Of a stretch of DNA of 64,000 bases, positions 1-8,912 are shown piece after piece. The notes under the pieces are model-generated. The model had not been told where the DNA came from. It saw only the letters and a list, made by a program, of their open reading frames with translations, and did no database searches. The translations under genes and the position numbers were made by a program. Origin of the DNA: Peterkaempfera sp044755465 (GTDB lineage Bacteria; Actinomycetota; Actinomycetes; Streptomycetales; Streptomycetaceae); the NCBI RefSeq assembly GCF_044755465.1, contig NZ_JBIVRB010000010.1:142831-206830 (forward strand), read 5' to 3'. Numbering within the stretch: position 1 is the stretch's first letter; each line of letters begins with the position of its first letter.

Positions 1-151
1 AGGTCGGATACCGCAGCCACGCCGCCACCGTGGCCGCCTGCCGCGCCTGCGCCTCGGCCAGCGCGGTGCCGAGCGGGCCGCCGGCCGGCGGGTAGGCCCG
101 CAGCAGCCACTGGGCCGTGGCCGTGACGACGGGGGACAGGTCGAGCGACAC
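1..151 (-). CDS. Partial hypothetical protein, N-terminal part only
   Basis: The minus strand has an open frame running off the left edge of the window. It starts at a GTG (149-151) preceded by a strong ribosome binding site, GAGGAGG, nine bases upstream, which is why this start is chosen. The visible 50 residues begin MSLDLSPVVTATAQWLLRAY and contain an Ala-rich helical stretch ending in AAWLRYPT. I do not recognise the family. It follows the methyltransferase gene on the same strand after 89 bases and could be cotranscribed with it. It is too short for a function. Confidence 0.55.
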   Translation of the reverse strand, partial: MSLDLSPVVTATAQWLLRAYPPAGGPLGTALAEAQARQAATVAAWLRYPT

Positions 152-240
152 GGCGGCGGACCTCCTCGGGATGCCATGGGGACGGGACGCTGCGACCGTA
201 CCCGGCAAAGGGGGTGCGGCGGAGCACACCATGACGAAGC

Positions 241-996
241 TCACGGGCGCTTGCGGGCCTCGATCAGAAAGCGGGTGGCGTGCGCCACGAACGGCCCGTC
301 GGCCTGGATGCGGTCGTGCAGCGCCCGCAGTTCGGTGCGGTACCGGTCGACCGTGAAGTCCGGGACGGTCCAGATCACCTTGCGCAGGAAGTAGACCACC
401 GCGCCCACGTCGTGGAAGACGGCCCGCAGCGACTCCGACCGCAGGTCGACCACGGACAGCCCGGCCGCCTCGGCGGCCGCCCGCGCCCGCTCGGGGTCAC
501 GCGCCGTGGAGGGCGGCTGCGGGCCGAGGAAGTACTCGGTCAGCTCCCGGTTGGTCGCGGGCCCGATCTGCTGCGAGAAGTACGTACCGCCGGGGCGCAG
601 CACCCGGGCGATCTCCGGCCAGCAGGTGGTCACCGGGTGGCGGCTGAGCACCAGGTCGAAGGCGGCCGCGCCGAACGGCAGCGCCTGCTCGTCGGCGGTG
701 GCGACGACCAGCGCGCCCCGGGGGTGCAGCCGCGCCGTCGCGGCGGCGACATTGGGCGGCCAGCACTCGGTGGCGGCCGTCAGCGGGGCCAGCCGCGGCA
801 GACCGGCCAGCACTTCGCCGCCGCCGGTCTGGACGTCGAGCGCGGCGGTGGCGCGGGCCATCCGCTCGCCCGCCAGCCGGGCGTACCCCCAGGACGGGCG
901 CTCCTCGGTGGCGCGCCCGTCCAGCCAGGAGAAGTCCCAGCCGTCGACGGAGACAGCGGCGGCCTCGGTGATCAGCTCCTCGAACGTGTGTGGCAT
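241..996 (-). CDS. Class I SAM-dependent methyltransferase
   Basis: A 251-residue protein with the Rossmann methyltransferase layout. The region around residues 52-62 (ALDVQTGGGEVL) corresponds to the SAM-binding motif I, although it reads GGGE rather than the usual GxGxG. An acidic/polar segment ADEQALPF near residue 100 and FDLVLSRH near 113 match motifs II-IV, and EIARVLRPGG near 130 is the conserved post-motif of this superfamily. The C-terminal half is helical. The substrate cannot be predicted. No strong ribosome binding site precedes the ATG; a CAGGCT -10-like box lies seven bases before it, so translation may be leaderless. Confidence 0.8.
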   Translation of the reverse strand: MPHTFEELITEAAAVSVDGWDFSWLDGRATEERPSWGYARLAGERMARATAALDVQTGGGEVLAGLPRLAPLTAATECWPPNVAAATARLHPRGALVVATADEQALPFGAAAFDLVLSRHPVTTCWPEIARVLRPGGTYFSQQIGPATNRELTEYFLGPQPPSTARDPERARAAAEAAGLSVVDLRSESLRAVFHDVGAVVYFLRKVIWTVPDFTVDRYRTELRALHDRIQADGPFVAHATRFLIEARKRP

Positions 997-1067
997 ACCG
1001 CGAAGCCTGGCAGCCGCGCCGCCGCAGCTGCCAGTGAATATCGGCCGGGCCGTCCGGCGGGCGCCGG

Positions 1068-1247
1068 TCAGCTCCCGGTACGGCGCCCGAGCACCTTGCC
1101 GACCAGCGGCCCGAGCCGGCCCAGCAGCCGGAGCCCGGAGGCGCGGGCCGCCGAGCGCCGCACCTTGGCGAAGTACTCGTCGCCGGAATCCCGGCCGTCC
1201 ATCCAGCGGCGGCCGGATGCGATGATCGCGATCTCGCTGTCACTCAC
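1068..1247 (-). CDS. Small hypothetical protein
   Basis: A 59-residue basic protein (SDSEIAIIASGRRWMDG at the N-terminus, ending GKVLGRRTGS). It reads as a small soluble or membrane-peripheral actinobacterial protein with an amphipathic Arg-rich C-terminus. The GTG at 1245-1247 is chosen because GGGGGACC lies just upstream; an in-frame GTG at 1272-1274 would add nine residues. It sits between the methyltransferase and the GAF-domain gene on the same strand. No family recognised. Confidence 0.5.
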   Translation of the reverse strand: MSDSEIAIIASGRRWMDGRDSGDEYFAKVRRSAARASGLRLLGRLGPLVGKVLGRRTGS

Positions 1248-1292
1248 GGTGGTCCCCCATCTGCCCATCGGCACAGAACGGTCAAGCAGATA

Positions 1293-2144
1293 CTAGGAGT
1301 CGCCGAGCCGTTGCACACCGTCGCCTTCGGCCTGCCTGCGCTGCGCGGGCGACGCCTCCGCGCCGGGGCGCCCGCCGCCGGGCTGCGCGCCCAGGGCCGG
1401 GCCGGCGGTCGGACCGGTGGCCGGATGGTGTCCGACCGCGTGCGAGGTGCCGATCAGGCGCGCGAACACCCGTACGAAGGATTCGCGCACCTTGGCGAGG
1501 TCCCCGGCCTTGGGGGCGTCGATGATCAGCACCCCCTGCGGCTGGTCCCCGGCGAAGACCGGGGCGACGACGGCGGTCTGGTAGTCGCCGCCCAGGCTGA
1601 TGCTCAGATTCCCGTTGGCGTTGCGGTTGTCCGGGACGACCACGATGTCGCCCTGGTGGATGGCGTGCAGCAGGGCCCGCCCGTCCTTGTCGCCGTCCCC
1701 GAATCCGGGCGGCGCGTCGTCCGGCACCCCGGACATGGCCTCCTTCTTCAGGTACCGGCCCTGGCTCTCCAATGCGTAGAAGGCGCACCGGGCATCCGGA
1801 CCGGCGTGCTTGGCCACCACCGTGGTCAGCCGGTCGTCGATCACGCCGAGCAGCGCGGCGGCCTCGTCCGGCTGGGTCGCCAGCATGCCCATGTGGTCGG
1901 CGACCGCCGCCAGTGCCGCTTCGAACCTGATCTCCTCGCGGCTGCGCATCCGCCGGTTGACCTGGAGCCCCCCGGAGGCGGCCAGCACCGAGGACGCCAC
2001 GCCGATCACCAGGTAGGCGCTCTTGGTGACCCCTGCGGTCTCGCTCAGCTGCGCCCCGGCGAAGAACGTCACGCCGGGCAGAACCGCCGTGAGAACCGAA
2101 TAAGTAATACTGTGCCATTTAGGGTTGGTCGTCCAGTCTGGCAT
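1293..2144 (-). CDS. Membrane-anchored GAF domain protein
   Basis: A 283-residue protein. Residues about 11-30 and 41-60 are two hydrophobic segments (YSVLTAVLPGVTFFAG and SAYLVIGVASSVLAASGG) forming a hairpin anchor. Residues about 70-215 have the GAF-like pattern, including CAFYALES, GDIVVVPDN and AVVAPVFAGDQPQGVLIIDAPKAG, the last resembling the final strands of GAF sensors. The last 50 residues are Pro/Gly/Ala-rich and probably disordered. No output domain follows, so it may work with the adjacent GAF-PP2C phosphatase. The ATG has a good ribosome binding site (AGGAAGGTGAA). The ligand is unknown. Confidence 0.7.
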   Translation of the reverse strand: MPDWTTNPKWHSITYSVLTAVLPGVTFFAGAQLSETAGVTKSAYLVIGVASSVLAASGGLQVNRRMRSREEIRFEAALAAVADHMGMLATQPDEAAALLGVIDDRLTTVVAKHAGPDARCAFYALESQGRYLKKEAMSGVPDDAPPGFGDGDKDGRALLHAIHQGDIVVVPDNRNANGNLSISLGGDYQTAVVAPVFAGDQPQGVLIIDAPKAGDLAKVRESFVRVFARLIGTSHAVGHHPATGPTAGPALGAQPGGGRPGAEASPAQRRQAEGDGVQRLGDS

Positions 2145-2387
2145 TTCACCTTCCTCGGCGCATGCGCGAACCCACCAAGGGGCACCGCTTCTCCCTGTAA
2201 GGGTTCCTTAACCGGGACTGGATCACCTGTTTTGAGACGGGAAAAGGCGCGGGGGAATTCGGAGTGCGAATTTTTCGCGCGCCGCCCGGCGCTCCGCCGC
2301 GAGCCCCCTGCGGCAGCCGGGAAACAGCAGCCCGGGAAACAGGTGGCGCGGTCGCGATACCGGCGCCGTGGCGGACCGGCGTCCGGC
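2145..2387. promoter_or_regulatory. Intergenic region with AT-rich island
   Basis: This gap between two minus-strand genes contains a locally AT-rich segment (about 2195-2280) unlike its surroundings. It holds a small inverted repeat TAAGG-GTT-CCTTA at 2198-2210, and GCGAA-TTT-TTCGC at about 2267-2279, plus a direct repeat of a CGGGAAACAG-type motif near 2318-2343. It probably carries the promoter of the GAF-domain gene. No convincing -35/-10 pair was fixed. Confidence 0.35.
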
Positions 2388-3701
2388 TCAGTAGGCGAGC
2401 CGCAGCGCCAGCAGGGCCACGTCGTCGCGGAAGACCCCGCCGCGGTGGGCCAGCAGCGCGTCGCAGAGTTCCGGGAGCGGCCGGTCGGCGAGGGTGGCGG
2501 CGGCCTGCGCGAGGTCGCCCATGCCACGGTCCAGGGAATACCGGGGGTGCTCGATCAGGCCGTCGGTGAAGAGCAGCAGCGTACTGCCGGTGGCCACCGT
2601 CTCCCGGTGGTCCGGGCGCGGCAGATCGGGGTCCACCCCCAGCGGGATGCCCACGTCGCCGCCGTACAGGTAGCGGGCCCGGCCGTCGTCGGTGAGCAGC
2701 AGCGGCGGCAGGTGCCCGGCGCTGGCCCACCAGAGCCGCCAGTGGTCGCGGTCGAGCGGGTCCAGCCTGGCCACCAGCACCGTCGCCATCGGACCGCCGT
2801 GCAGCCGGTGCAGCACCTCGTCCAGCCGGTGCAGGATGCGGCTGGGCGGCTCCTGCTCGTCGAAGGCGATGACCCGCAGCATGTTGCTGATCTGGCTCAT
2901 CGCGGTGGCGGCGTGCAGGTCGTGGCCCATCACGTCACCGATCATCAGGCAGGGCGCACCGTCGGGCAGCCGGATCAGGTCGTACCAGTCGCCGCCGACC
3001 CGGGGCACCTCGGAGGACGGCTGGTAGCGGGCCTCCAGCCGCAGCGGCCCGAGGTCCGGCAGCCTGGGCAGCAGCCGCCGCTGGAACTCCTCGGTGGCGT
3101 CCCGCAGCCGCAGATACAGCCGGGCGTTGTCGATCGCCACCCCCGCCACCCCGGCCAGCGCCATCACCACCGACTCGTCCGCCTCGGTGAACGGCCCGCC
3201 GTCGTTCTTGTCCGCGAGGTACAGGTCGCCGTACACGGTGCCCCGGACCAGGATCGGTACGCCCAGCAGCGTCCGCATCACCGGATGCCCCGGCGGGAAG
3301 CCGCTCGCCGGATGGCCGGCCAGGTCGTCGACCCGCAGCGGGTGCGGGTTGCGCACCAGCTCGCCCAGGATGCCCTCGCCATGCGGCAGCCGGCCCAGCG
3401 CGGCGAAGCCCTCCCCGCCCTCGCCCGACGGGATCAGCTCGGTGAAGTCGCCCGCCTCATTGAGCACCCCCAGCGCCCCGTAGCGCGCGTCGACCAGGGT
3501 GCGGGCCGCGTCCACCACGGTGCGCAGCACGGCGGACAGCTCCAGCTCGCCGCTGATCGACAGCACCGCCTCCAGCAGCCGCTGCATCCGTCCGTGCAGG
3601 TCGGCGGCCCGGCGCATCCCCTCCTGGACCCGGGCCTGCTCCGCCGCGCCCCGGTCGCCCTCGTCGGGCCCGGTGCCGGGCACTTCGGCTGTCGTACCCA
3701 T
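2388..3701 (-). CDS. GAF domain PP2C-type serine phosphatase (RsbU/SpoIIE-like)
   Basis: A 437-residue regulatory phosphatase. A GAF domain occupies about residues 48-200 (from SAVLRTVVDAARTLVDARYG to AIDNARLYLRL). A SpoIIE/PP2C domain follows from about 215: PSSEVPRVGGDWYD and MIGDVMGHDLHAA are the conserved metal-binding motifs, LLLFTDGLIE is the third, and FRDDVALLALR near the C-terminus supplies the last acidic residues. Such proteins dephosphorylate anti-anti-sigma factors in partner-switching cascades; the partner is not encoded nearby. The GTG/ATG start near 3701 precedes MGTTAEVPGTG. The GAF is similar in layout to that of the histidine kinase at 41498. Confidence 0.88.
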   Translation of the reverse strand: MGTTAEVPGTGPDEGDRGAAEQARVQEGMRRAADLHGRMQRLLEAVLSISGELELSAVLRTVVDAARTLVDARYGALGVLNEAGDFTELIPSGEGGEGFAALGRLPHGEGILGELVRNPHPLRVDDLAGHPASGFPPGHPVMRTLLGVPILVRGTVYGDLYLADKNDGGPFTEADESVVMALAGVAGVAIDNARLYLRLRDATEEFQRRLLPRLPDLGPLRLEARYQPSSEVPRVGGDWYDLIRLPDGAPCLMIGDVMGHDLHAATAMSQISNMLRVIAFDEQEPPSRILHRLDEVLHRLHGGPMATVLVARLDPLDRDHWRLWWASAGHLPPLLLTDDGRARYLYGGDVGIPLGVDPDLPRPDHRETVATGSTLLLFTDGLIEHPRYSLDRGMGDLAQAAATLADRPLPELCDALLAHRGGVFRDDVALLALRLAY

Positions 3702-3831
3702 CGGCCCTCCGTCCCGTCGGCGCTCCGTCCGGCCGGTCGGCGGCGGCCCGCGCGTCCGCGCGGAACGCGCACTCCGGCCGGGCCACGTGGGTACGGCTGC
3801 CCACGCCGGGCCCGCTCATTCACCCCGGCCC

Positions 3832-3897
3832 GCCTGCTCGTCGACCCTGCCCCGCCTGCTCGTCGACCCTGCCCCGCCCGCTCGTCGACCCCAGTCC
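3832..3897. repeat. 22-bp tandem repeat upstream of fabG
   Basis: Three consecutive 22-bp units (3832-3853, 3854-3875, 3876-3897) share a core GCTCGTCGACCC; the first two are identical and the third is diverged at its end. They lie in the 354-base gene-free gap between the divergent PP2C gene and fabG. The rest of this gap has no convincing ORF; a TAGCGT box near 3973 is a weak candidate -10 for fabG. Confidence 0.75.
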
Positions 3898-4055
3898 GAC
3901 TGTCGAGAACCCACAGTTCAGCGGCGGTGGAGCTGTGGGAGGCGGATTCGCCCGACAGCACGGCGGCCAGATAGCGTCACAATGCGTAGGCGCGACGCGC
4001 CTCGACCGGCCCCGGACCTGAGGGGCCCGAAGACCAGATCAAGAGAGGTGGACCC

Positions 4056-4775
4056 TTGAGCCGCTCGGTACTCGTCACCGGAGGTAATCGGGGCATCGGC
4101 CTCGCCATCGCCCAGGGCTTCGCCGAGGCGGGCGACCGGGTTGCCATCACCAGCCGCTCGGGCGAGGTCCCGGAGCAGCTGGCGAAGTACGACGTGCTCG
4201 CGGTCCGCTGCGACATCACCGACTCCGCGCAGGTCGAGGCGGCCTTCGCGGAGGTCGAGGAGAAGCACGGCCGGGTGGAGGTGCTGGTGGCCAACGCCGG
4301 CATCACCAAGGACACCCTGCTGCTGCGCATGTCCGAGGACGACTTCACCTCCGTCCTGGAGACCAACCTCACCGGCACCTTCCGGGTGGTCAAGCACGCC
4401 GCCAAGGGCATGCTGCGGCAGCGCAAGGGCCGGATCGTACTGATCTCCTCCGTCGTCGGCCTGTCGGGCTCGGCGGGCCAGGCGAACTACGCCGCCTCCA
4501 AGGCCGGTCTGGTGGGCTTCGCCCGCTCCCTGGCGCGTGAGCTGGGCTCGCGCAACATCACCGTCAACGTCGTCGCCCCGGGCTTCGTCGACACCGACAT
4601 GACCGCGGTGCTCGGCGAGGAGCGGCGCGCGGAGATCATCTCGGGCGTGCCGCTCGGCCGCTACGCCGCGCCGGCCGAGATCGCCTCCGCGGTGCGCTTC
4701 CTCTCCTCGGACGACGCCGCGTACATCACCGGAGCCGTCATTCCCGTCGACGGCGGATTGGGCATGGGTCACTGA
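4056..4775 (+). CDS. fabG: 3-oxoacyl-[acyl-carrier-protein] reductase FabG
   Basis: A 239-residue SDR that reduces 3-oxoacyl-ACP with NADPH in type II fatty-acid synthesis. The cofactor motif is TGGNRGIG (residues 8-15), followed by NAG at 80-82, and the catalytic residues are Ser132, Tyr145 and Lys149 in the segment SSVVGLSGSAGQANYAASK. The start is TTG at 4056, supported by AGAGAGGTG just upstream. It is five bases from fabI, giving the mabA-inhA arrangement typical of actinobacteria. Length and motifs are normal. Confidence 0.95.
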   Translation: MSRSVLVTGGNRGIGLAIAQGFAEAGDRVAITSRSGEVPEQLAKYDVLAVRCDITDSAQVEAAFAEVEEKHGRVEVLVANAGITKDTLLLRMSEDDFTSVLETNLTGTFRVVKHAAKGMLRQRKGRIVLISSVVGLSGSAGQANYAASKAGLVGFARSLARELGSRNITVNVVAPGFVDTDMTAVLGEERRAEIISGVPLGRYAAPAEIASAVRFLSSDDAAYITGAVIPVDGGLGMGH

Positions 4776-4780
4776 TCACC

Positions 4781-5548
4781 ATGAGTGGACTTCTGAACGG
4801 CAAGCGGATTCTGGTCACCGGGGTCCTCCTGGAGTCGTCGATCGCCTTCCACACCGCCAAGCTGGCGCAGGAGCAGGGCGCCGAGGTCATCCTCACCGGC
4901 TTCGGCCGCCTCAGCCTGGTCGAGCGGATCGCCAACCGGCTGCCCAAGCCGGCCCCGGTGATCGAGCTCGACGTGCAGAACACCGAGCAGCTGGACGGGC
5001 TCGCGGACAAGGTGCGCCAGCACGTCGACGGCCTGGACGGCGTGGTGCACTCCATCGGGTTCGCCCCGCAGGACGCCCTGGGCGGCAACTTCCTGAACAC
5101 CCCCTGGGAGTCGGTCGGCACCGCCGTCCACGTCTCGGCGTACTCGCTGAAGTCGCTCACCATGGCCTGCCTGCCCCTGATGGAGGGCGGCGGCTCGGTG
5201 GTCGGCATGGACTTCGACGCCTCGGTGGCGTGGCCGCAGTACGACTGGATGGGCGTGGCCAAGGCCGCGCTGGAGTCCACCTCCCGCTACCTGGCCCGCC
5301 ACCTGGGCCAGGAGAACATCCGGGTGAACCTGGTCTCGGCCGGCCCGATCAAGTCGATGGCCGCCAAGTCCATCCCCGGCTTCGAGGAGCTGGCCGGCGT
5401 CTGGGAGAGCCGCGCCCCGCTCGCCTGGGACCTCACCGACCCGGAGCCGGCCGCCCGTGGCGTCGTCGCGCTGCTCTCGGACTGGTTCCCCAAGACCACC
5501 GGCGAGATCGTGCACGTCGACGGCGGCCTGCACGCCATCGGCGCCTGA
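4781..5548 (+). CDS. fabI: Enoyl-[acyl-carrier-protein] reductase FabI (InhA-type)
   Basis: A 255-residue NADH-dependent enoyl-ACP reductase, the last reductive step of fatty-acid elongation. The N-terminus GKRILVTGVLLESSIAFHTA is the FabI/InhA cofactor segment (VTGV with I/LxSSIA), and YDWMGVAK supplies the catalytic Tyr154 and Lys161, with the spacing characteristic of FabI rather than classical SDRs. The C-terminal GEIVHVDGGLHAIGA is conserved. It follows fabG by five bases, and its start has no independent ribosome binding site, so translation is probably coupled to fabG. Confidence 0.95.
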   Translation: MSGLLNGKRILVTGVLLESSIAFHTAKLAQEQGAEVILTGFGRLSLVERIANRLPKPAPVIELDVQNTEQLDGLADKVRQHVDGLDGVVHSIGFAPQDALGGNFLNTPWESVGTAVHVSAYSLKSLTMACLPLMEGGGSVVGMDFDASVAWPQYDWMGVAKAALESTSRYLARHLGQENIRVNLVSAGPIKSMAAKSIPGFEELAGVWESRAPLAWDLTDPEPAARGVVALLSDWFPKTTGEIVHVDGGLHAIGA

Positions 5549-5580
5549 CCCCCCGCACCACCCCCTCCCCTGCGGCCCGA

Positions 5581-5602
5581 CGGCCGGCCACTTCCCCGGC
5601 CG
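5581..5602 (+). terminator. Short GC hairpin after fabI
   Basis: CGGCCGG (5581-5587) pairs with CCGGCCG (5596-5602) across an eight-base loop, 33 bases behind the fabI stop. It is a weak candidate terminator without a T-tract. Confidence 0.35.
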
Positions 5603-5677
5603 GCCGCCGGGCCGCGGCCCGTTGTCGGCCCCGCTGGCTAGGCTGGCTTTGCACAGCGTCGTCGGAGGGTGGCCGTC

Positions 5678-6280
5678 GTGAACGAGAAGATCGCCAGGGA
5701 CATCGAGACCCTGCGCAGCATCATGAGTGACATCCCGGAGATGGAGGGGGTGGAGCTCGCCATGCGCGACGGGTTCATCATGATGAGTCCGCTCAAGCCG
5801 GTGCACAACCCGACCACCTGGGAGATCGCCGGCATGCTCAAGGCCCAGCTCGGACCGGAGTGGGCGGTCAGCGGTGATGTGCGTTTCAAGCACCCGACCT
5901 GGGCGCACGACAACGCGCCGGACGTCTTCGTCTGGTCGGCCGGAGCCCAGCAGCGCGGTCGCACCGACGAGCCGGCGGACCTCATCGAGTTCGCCTGCGA
6001 GGTGGTCTCGCCCAGCAGCGTGGAGAACGACTACCTGGACAAGGCGGTGGCCTACGGGTCGGTCCCCGTGCCCGCCTACCTGATCCTCGACCCGTACACC
6101 CGGCGGGCCACCCTGCACAGCCACCCCGCGAACGGCGCCTACCACCGGTGCGAGTACTTCGACTACGGAGACGTGGTCAAGGTCGACCTGCCAGCCGGGC
6201 AGATCACGCTCGACACGGCGGAGCTGCCGGCGGCCCCGCAGGACGAGCAGCGCAGCGAATGGCCGGTTCTGCAGCGCTGA
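5678..6280 (+). CDS. Uma2 family (DUF820) restriction-endonuclease-fold protein
   Basis: A 200-residue protein of the Uma2 family, which has a PD-(D/E)XK nuclease fold and is abundant in actinobacteria and cyanobacteria. The core reads NAPDVFVWSAGA (Asp of the active site), then IEFACEVVSPSSVENDYLDKAVAYGSVPVPAYLILDP, where EVVSPSS...DK supplies the Glu and Lys typical of the family. The start at GTG 5678 is preferred because GGAGG lies nine bases upstream; an earlier in-frame GTG at 5669 overlaps that site. A TAGGCT -10 box at 5639-5644 fits a short leader. The biological role of the family is not established. Confidence 0.85.
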   Translation: MNEKIARDIETLRSIMSDIPEMEGVELAMRDGFIMMSPLKPVHNPTTWEIAGMLKAQLGPEWAVSGDVRFKHPTWAHDNAPDVFVWSAGAQQRGRTDEPADLIEFACEVVSPSSVENDYLDKAVAYGSVPVPAYLILDPYTRRATLHSHPANGAYHRCEYFDYGDVVKVDLPAGQITLDTAELPAAPQDEQRSEWPVLQR

Positions 6281-6415
6281 CGTCCACGCCGCTTCACCGC
6301 TCCGCCACCCGGACGGCCGTACGCCGCAGGACGGCCCGGGGGGCTCCGTGCGCAGGATGGTCAGGCACGGTGCCACCCACGGCCGGTCCTGGCGGCCGGT
6401 AGGAAGCGGGCAGTG

Positions 6416-7264
6416 ATGGCTGAGCGATTGCGCAGATCGGGGCTGGCCGGCGAGCTGGGGGCCGAGTTCGCCGGGACGATGGTGCTGATCCTGCTCGGAG
6501 CCGGCGTGGTGGCCCAGGTGATCGCGGGCGGCGGCCTCACCGACCCCAAGGGCGGGCTGGGCAATCACGACAGCATCTCCTGGGCGTGGGGCCTGGGCGT
6601 CACCTTCGGCGTGTACGTCGCCGCGCGGCTCAGCGGCGCCCACCTCAACCCGGCGGTCACCGTGTCGCTGGCCACCTTCCGGGGCTTCCCCTGGCGCAAG
6701 GTCGTGCCGTACGCGGTGGCGCAGACCCTCGGCGCCTTCGTGGCCGCCCTGCTGGTGCGGTGGAACTACACCGAGGTGCTGGCCAGATTCGACCCCGGGC
6801 ACACCTTCAAGACCCAGTTCGTCTTCTCCACACTGCCCGGCAACGGCTCCACGGCGGCGGGCGTGCACGAGTGGGGGGCCTTCCGGGACCAGGTGATCGG
6901 CACCGCCATCCTGGTGCTGCTGATCTTCGCGGTGACCGATCTGCTGAACACCCCGCCCGGCGCCAACCTGGGCGCCTTCATCATCGGCCTGATCGTGGTG
7001 GCGATCGGCATGGCCTTCGGCACCAACGCCGGCTACGCCATCAACCCGGCCCGTGACTTCGGCCCCCGGCTGGCCAGCTTCATCACCGGCTACCGGACCG
7101 CCTGGCGCGACCAGTGGGGGAACCTCTACTTCTGGGTGCCGATCATCGGACCGCTGATCGGCGGCCTGGTCGGCGCGGCCTTCTACCAGTTCGCGGTGGG
7201 CCGCTGGATTCCGGGGGCCGAGCCCGAGCCGCCCGGCCGCATCCCCCCGTCCCAGGAAGCCTGA
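6416..7264 (+). CDS. glpF: Glycerol uptake facilitator (aquaglyceroporin, MIP family)
   Basis: A 282-residue polytopic membrane protein of the MIP family that lets glycerol diffuse across the cytoplasmic membrane. The two signature NPA loops are visible: HLNPAVT (about residue 78) and YAINPARDFGPR (about residue 210), each in one half of the duplicated fold. The Asp after the second NPA-R is typical of glycerol facilitators. Start ATG at 6416 has AGGAAG nine bases upstream; GTG at 6413 is an alternative. It leads the operon glpF-glpK-glpD. The usual divergent or upstream IclR-type regulator gene of streptomycete glycerol operons is not present here. Confidence 0.93.
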   Translation: MAERLRRSGLAGELGAEFAGTMVLILLGAGVVAQVIAGGGLTDPKGGLGNHDSISWAWGLGVTFGVYVAARLSGAHLNPAVTVSLATFRGFPWRKVVPYAVAQTLGAFVAALLVRWNYTEVLARFDPGHTFKTQFVFSTLPGNGSTAAGVHEWGAFRDQVIGTAILVLLIFAVTDLLNTPPGANLGAFIIGLIVVAIGMAFGTNAGYAINPARDFGPRLASFITGYRTAWRDQWGNLYFWVPIIGPLIGGLVGAAFYQFAVGRWIPGAEPEPPGRIPPSQEA

Positions 7265-7340
7265 GGCGTGCCCGGACCAAACCCGCACCGGACCGGACCG
7301 CGCCCCACCCCGGCCGTTCCACCCATGAGAGGCAGCAGCC

Positions 7341-8858
7341 ATGGCGGACTTCGTCGGCGCGGTGGACCAGGGGACCACCAGCAGCCGCTTCATGATCTTC
7401 GACCACGACGGCAACGAGGTCGCCAAGCACCAGCTGGAGCACACCCAGATCCTGCCGCGCCCCGGCTGGGTCGAGCACGACCCGGTGGAGATCTGGGAGC
7501 GCACCAACGTCGCCATCCAGAACGCGGTCCGCTCGGCCGGCATCGCCGCCACCGACCTGGCGGCCGTCGGCATCACCAACCAGCGCGAGACCACCGTGGT
7601 CTGGGACCCGCACACCGGCCAGCCGTACTGCAACGCCATCGTCTGGCAGGACACCCGCACCGACCGGATCGCCTCCGCCCTGGAGCGCGACGGGCGCGGC
7701 GACCTGATCCGCCGCCGGGCCGGACTGCCGCCCGCCACCTACTTCTCGGCCGGCAAGATCCAGTGGATCCTGGAGAACGTCGACGGCGTCCGCCGCGCCG
7801 CCGAGCAGGGCCGCGCCCTCTTCGGCACCACCGACTCCTGGGTGCTGTGGAACCTCACCGGCGGCCCCAGCGGCGGCATCCACGCCACCGACGTCACCAA
7901 CGCCAGCCGCACCATGCTGATGGACCTGGAGACCCTGGACTGGGACGACGAACTGCTGGAGATCTTCGGCATCCCGCGCGCCATGCTGCCGACGATCAAC
8001 CCCTCGTCCGACCCGGAGGCGTACGGCCAGGCCCGCAGCAGCCGCCCGCTGCGCACCGCCGTCCCGATCACCGGAGTGCTCGGCGACCAGCAGGCCGCCA
8101 CCGTCGGCCAGGTCTGCTTCGCCCCCGGCGAGGCCAAGAACACCTATGGCACCGGCAACTTCCTGCTGCTCAACACCGGTACCGAACCGGTCCGCTCCGA
8201 GCACGGGCTGATCACCACCGTCGCCTACCGCTTCGGCGACGCGCCCGCCGTGTACGCGCTGGAGGGCTCCATCGCGGTCACCGGCTCGGCCGTGCAGTGG
8301 CTCCGCGACCAGCTGCACACCATCACCGACGCGGCCGGCAGCGAGCGGCTGGCCCGCACCGTGCAGGACAGCGGCGGCCTGTACTTCGTACCCGCCTTCT
8401 CCGGGCTGTTCGCCCCGTACTGGCGCTCCGACGCCCGCGGCGCCATCGTCGGCCTCGCCCGCTACCACACCAACGGCCACCTGGCCAGGGCCACCCTGGA
8501 GGCCATCTGCTACCAGAGCCGCGACGTGGTCGAGGCCATGGAGCAGGACTCCGGCGTCCACCTGGACGTCCTCAAGGTCGACGGCGGCGTCACCGCCAAC
8601 GACCTCTGCATGCAGACCCAGGCCGATGTGCTCGGCGTCCCGGTCAGCCGGCCCGTGGTGGCCGAGACCACCGCGCTGGGCGCCGCCTACGCCGCCGGGC
8701 TGGCCACCGGCTTCTGGCGGGACACCGATGAACTGCGCGACCACTGGCACGAGTCCAAGCGCTGGCAGCCGCAGTGGAGCGAGGAACGCCGCGCGGCGGG
8801 GTACGCGGGCTGGCAGAAGGCCGTACAGCGCACCCTCGACTGGGTCGAGGTGGAGTGA
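7341..8858 (+). CDS. glpK: Glycerol kinase
   Basis: A 505-residue FGGY-family kinase that phosphorylates glycerol to sn-glycerol 3-phosphate using ATP. It begins with the phosphate-binding motif VDQGTTSSR, contains the substrate region VGITNQRETTVVWD and IVWQDTRTD, and the ATP-site segment GTGNFLLLNTG and LKVDGGVTANDLCMQTQAD that match the family signatures. Length is standard. It lies 76 bases behind glpF and 54 bases before glpD in the same orientation, so it belongs to the glycerol operon. The ribosome binding site is GAGAGG upstream of the ATG. Confidence 0.96.
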   Translation: MADFVGAVDQGTTSSRFMIFDHDGNEVAKHQLEHTQILPRPGWVEHDPVEIWERTNVAIQNAVRSAGIAATDLAAVGITNQRETTVVWDPHTGQPYCNAIVWQDTRTDRIASALERDGRGDLIRRRAGLPPATYFSAGKIQWILENVDGVRRAAEQGRALFGTTDSWVLWNLTGGPSGGIHATDVTNASRTMLMDLETLDWDDELLEIFGIPRAMLPTINPSSDPEAYGQARSSRPLRTAVPITGVLGDQQAATVGQVCFAPGEAKNTYGTGNFLLLNTGTEPVRSEHGLITTVAYRFGDAPAVYALEGSIAVTGSAVQWLRDQLHTITDAAGSERLARTVQDSGGLYFVPAFSGLFAPYWRSDARGAIVGLARYHTNGHLARATLEAICYQSRDVVEAMEQDSGVHLDVLKVDGGVTANDLCMQTQADVLGVPVSRPVVAETTALGAAYAAGLATGFWRDTDELRDHWHESKRWQPQWSEERRAAGYAGWQKAVQRTLDWVEVE

Positions 8859-8912
8859 ACGGCAGCGAGCAGCACGGCGTCCGCGCACCACGACACGACG
8901 AGGAGCTGACCC

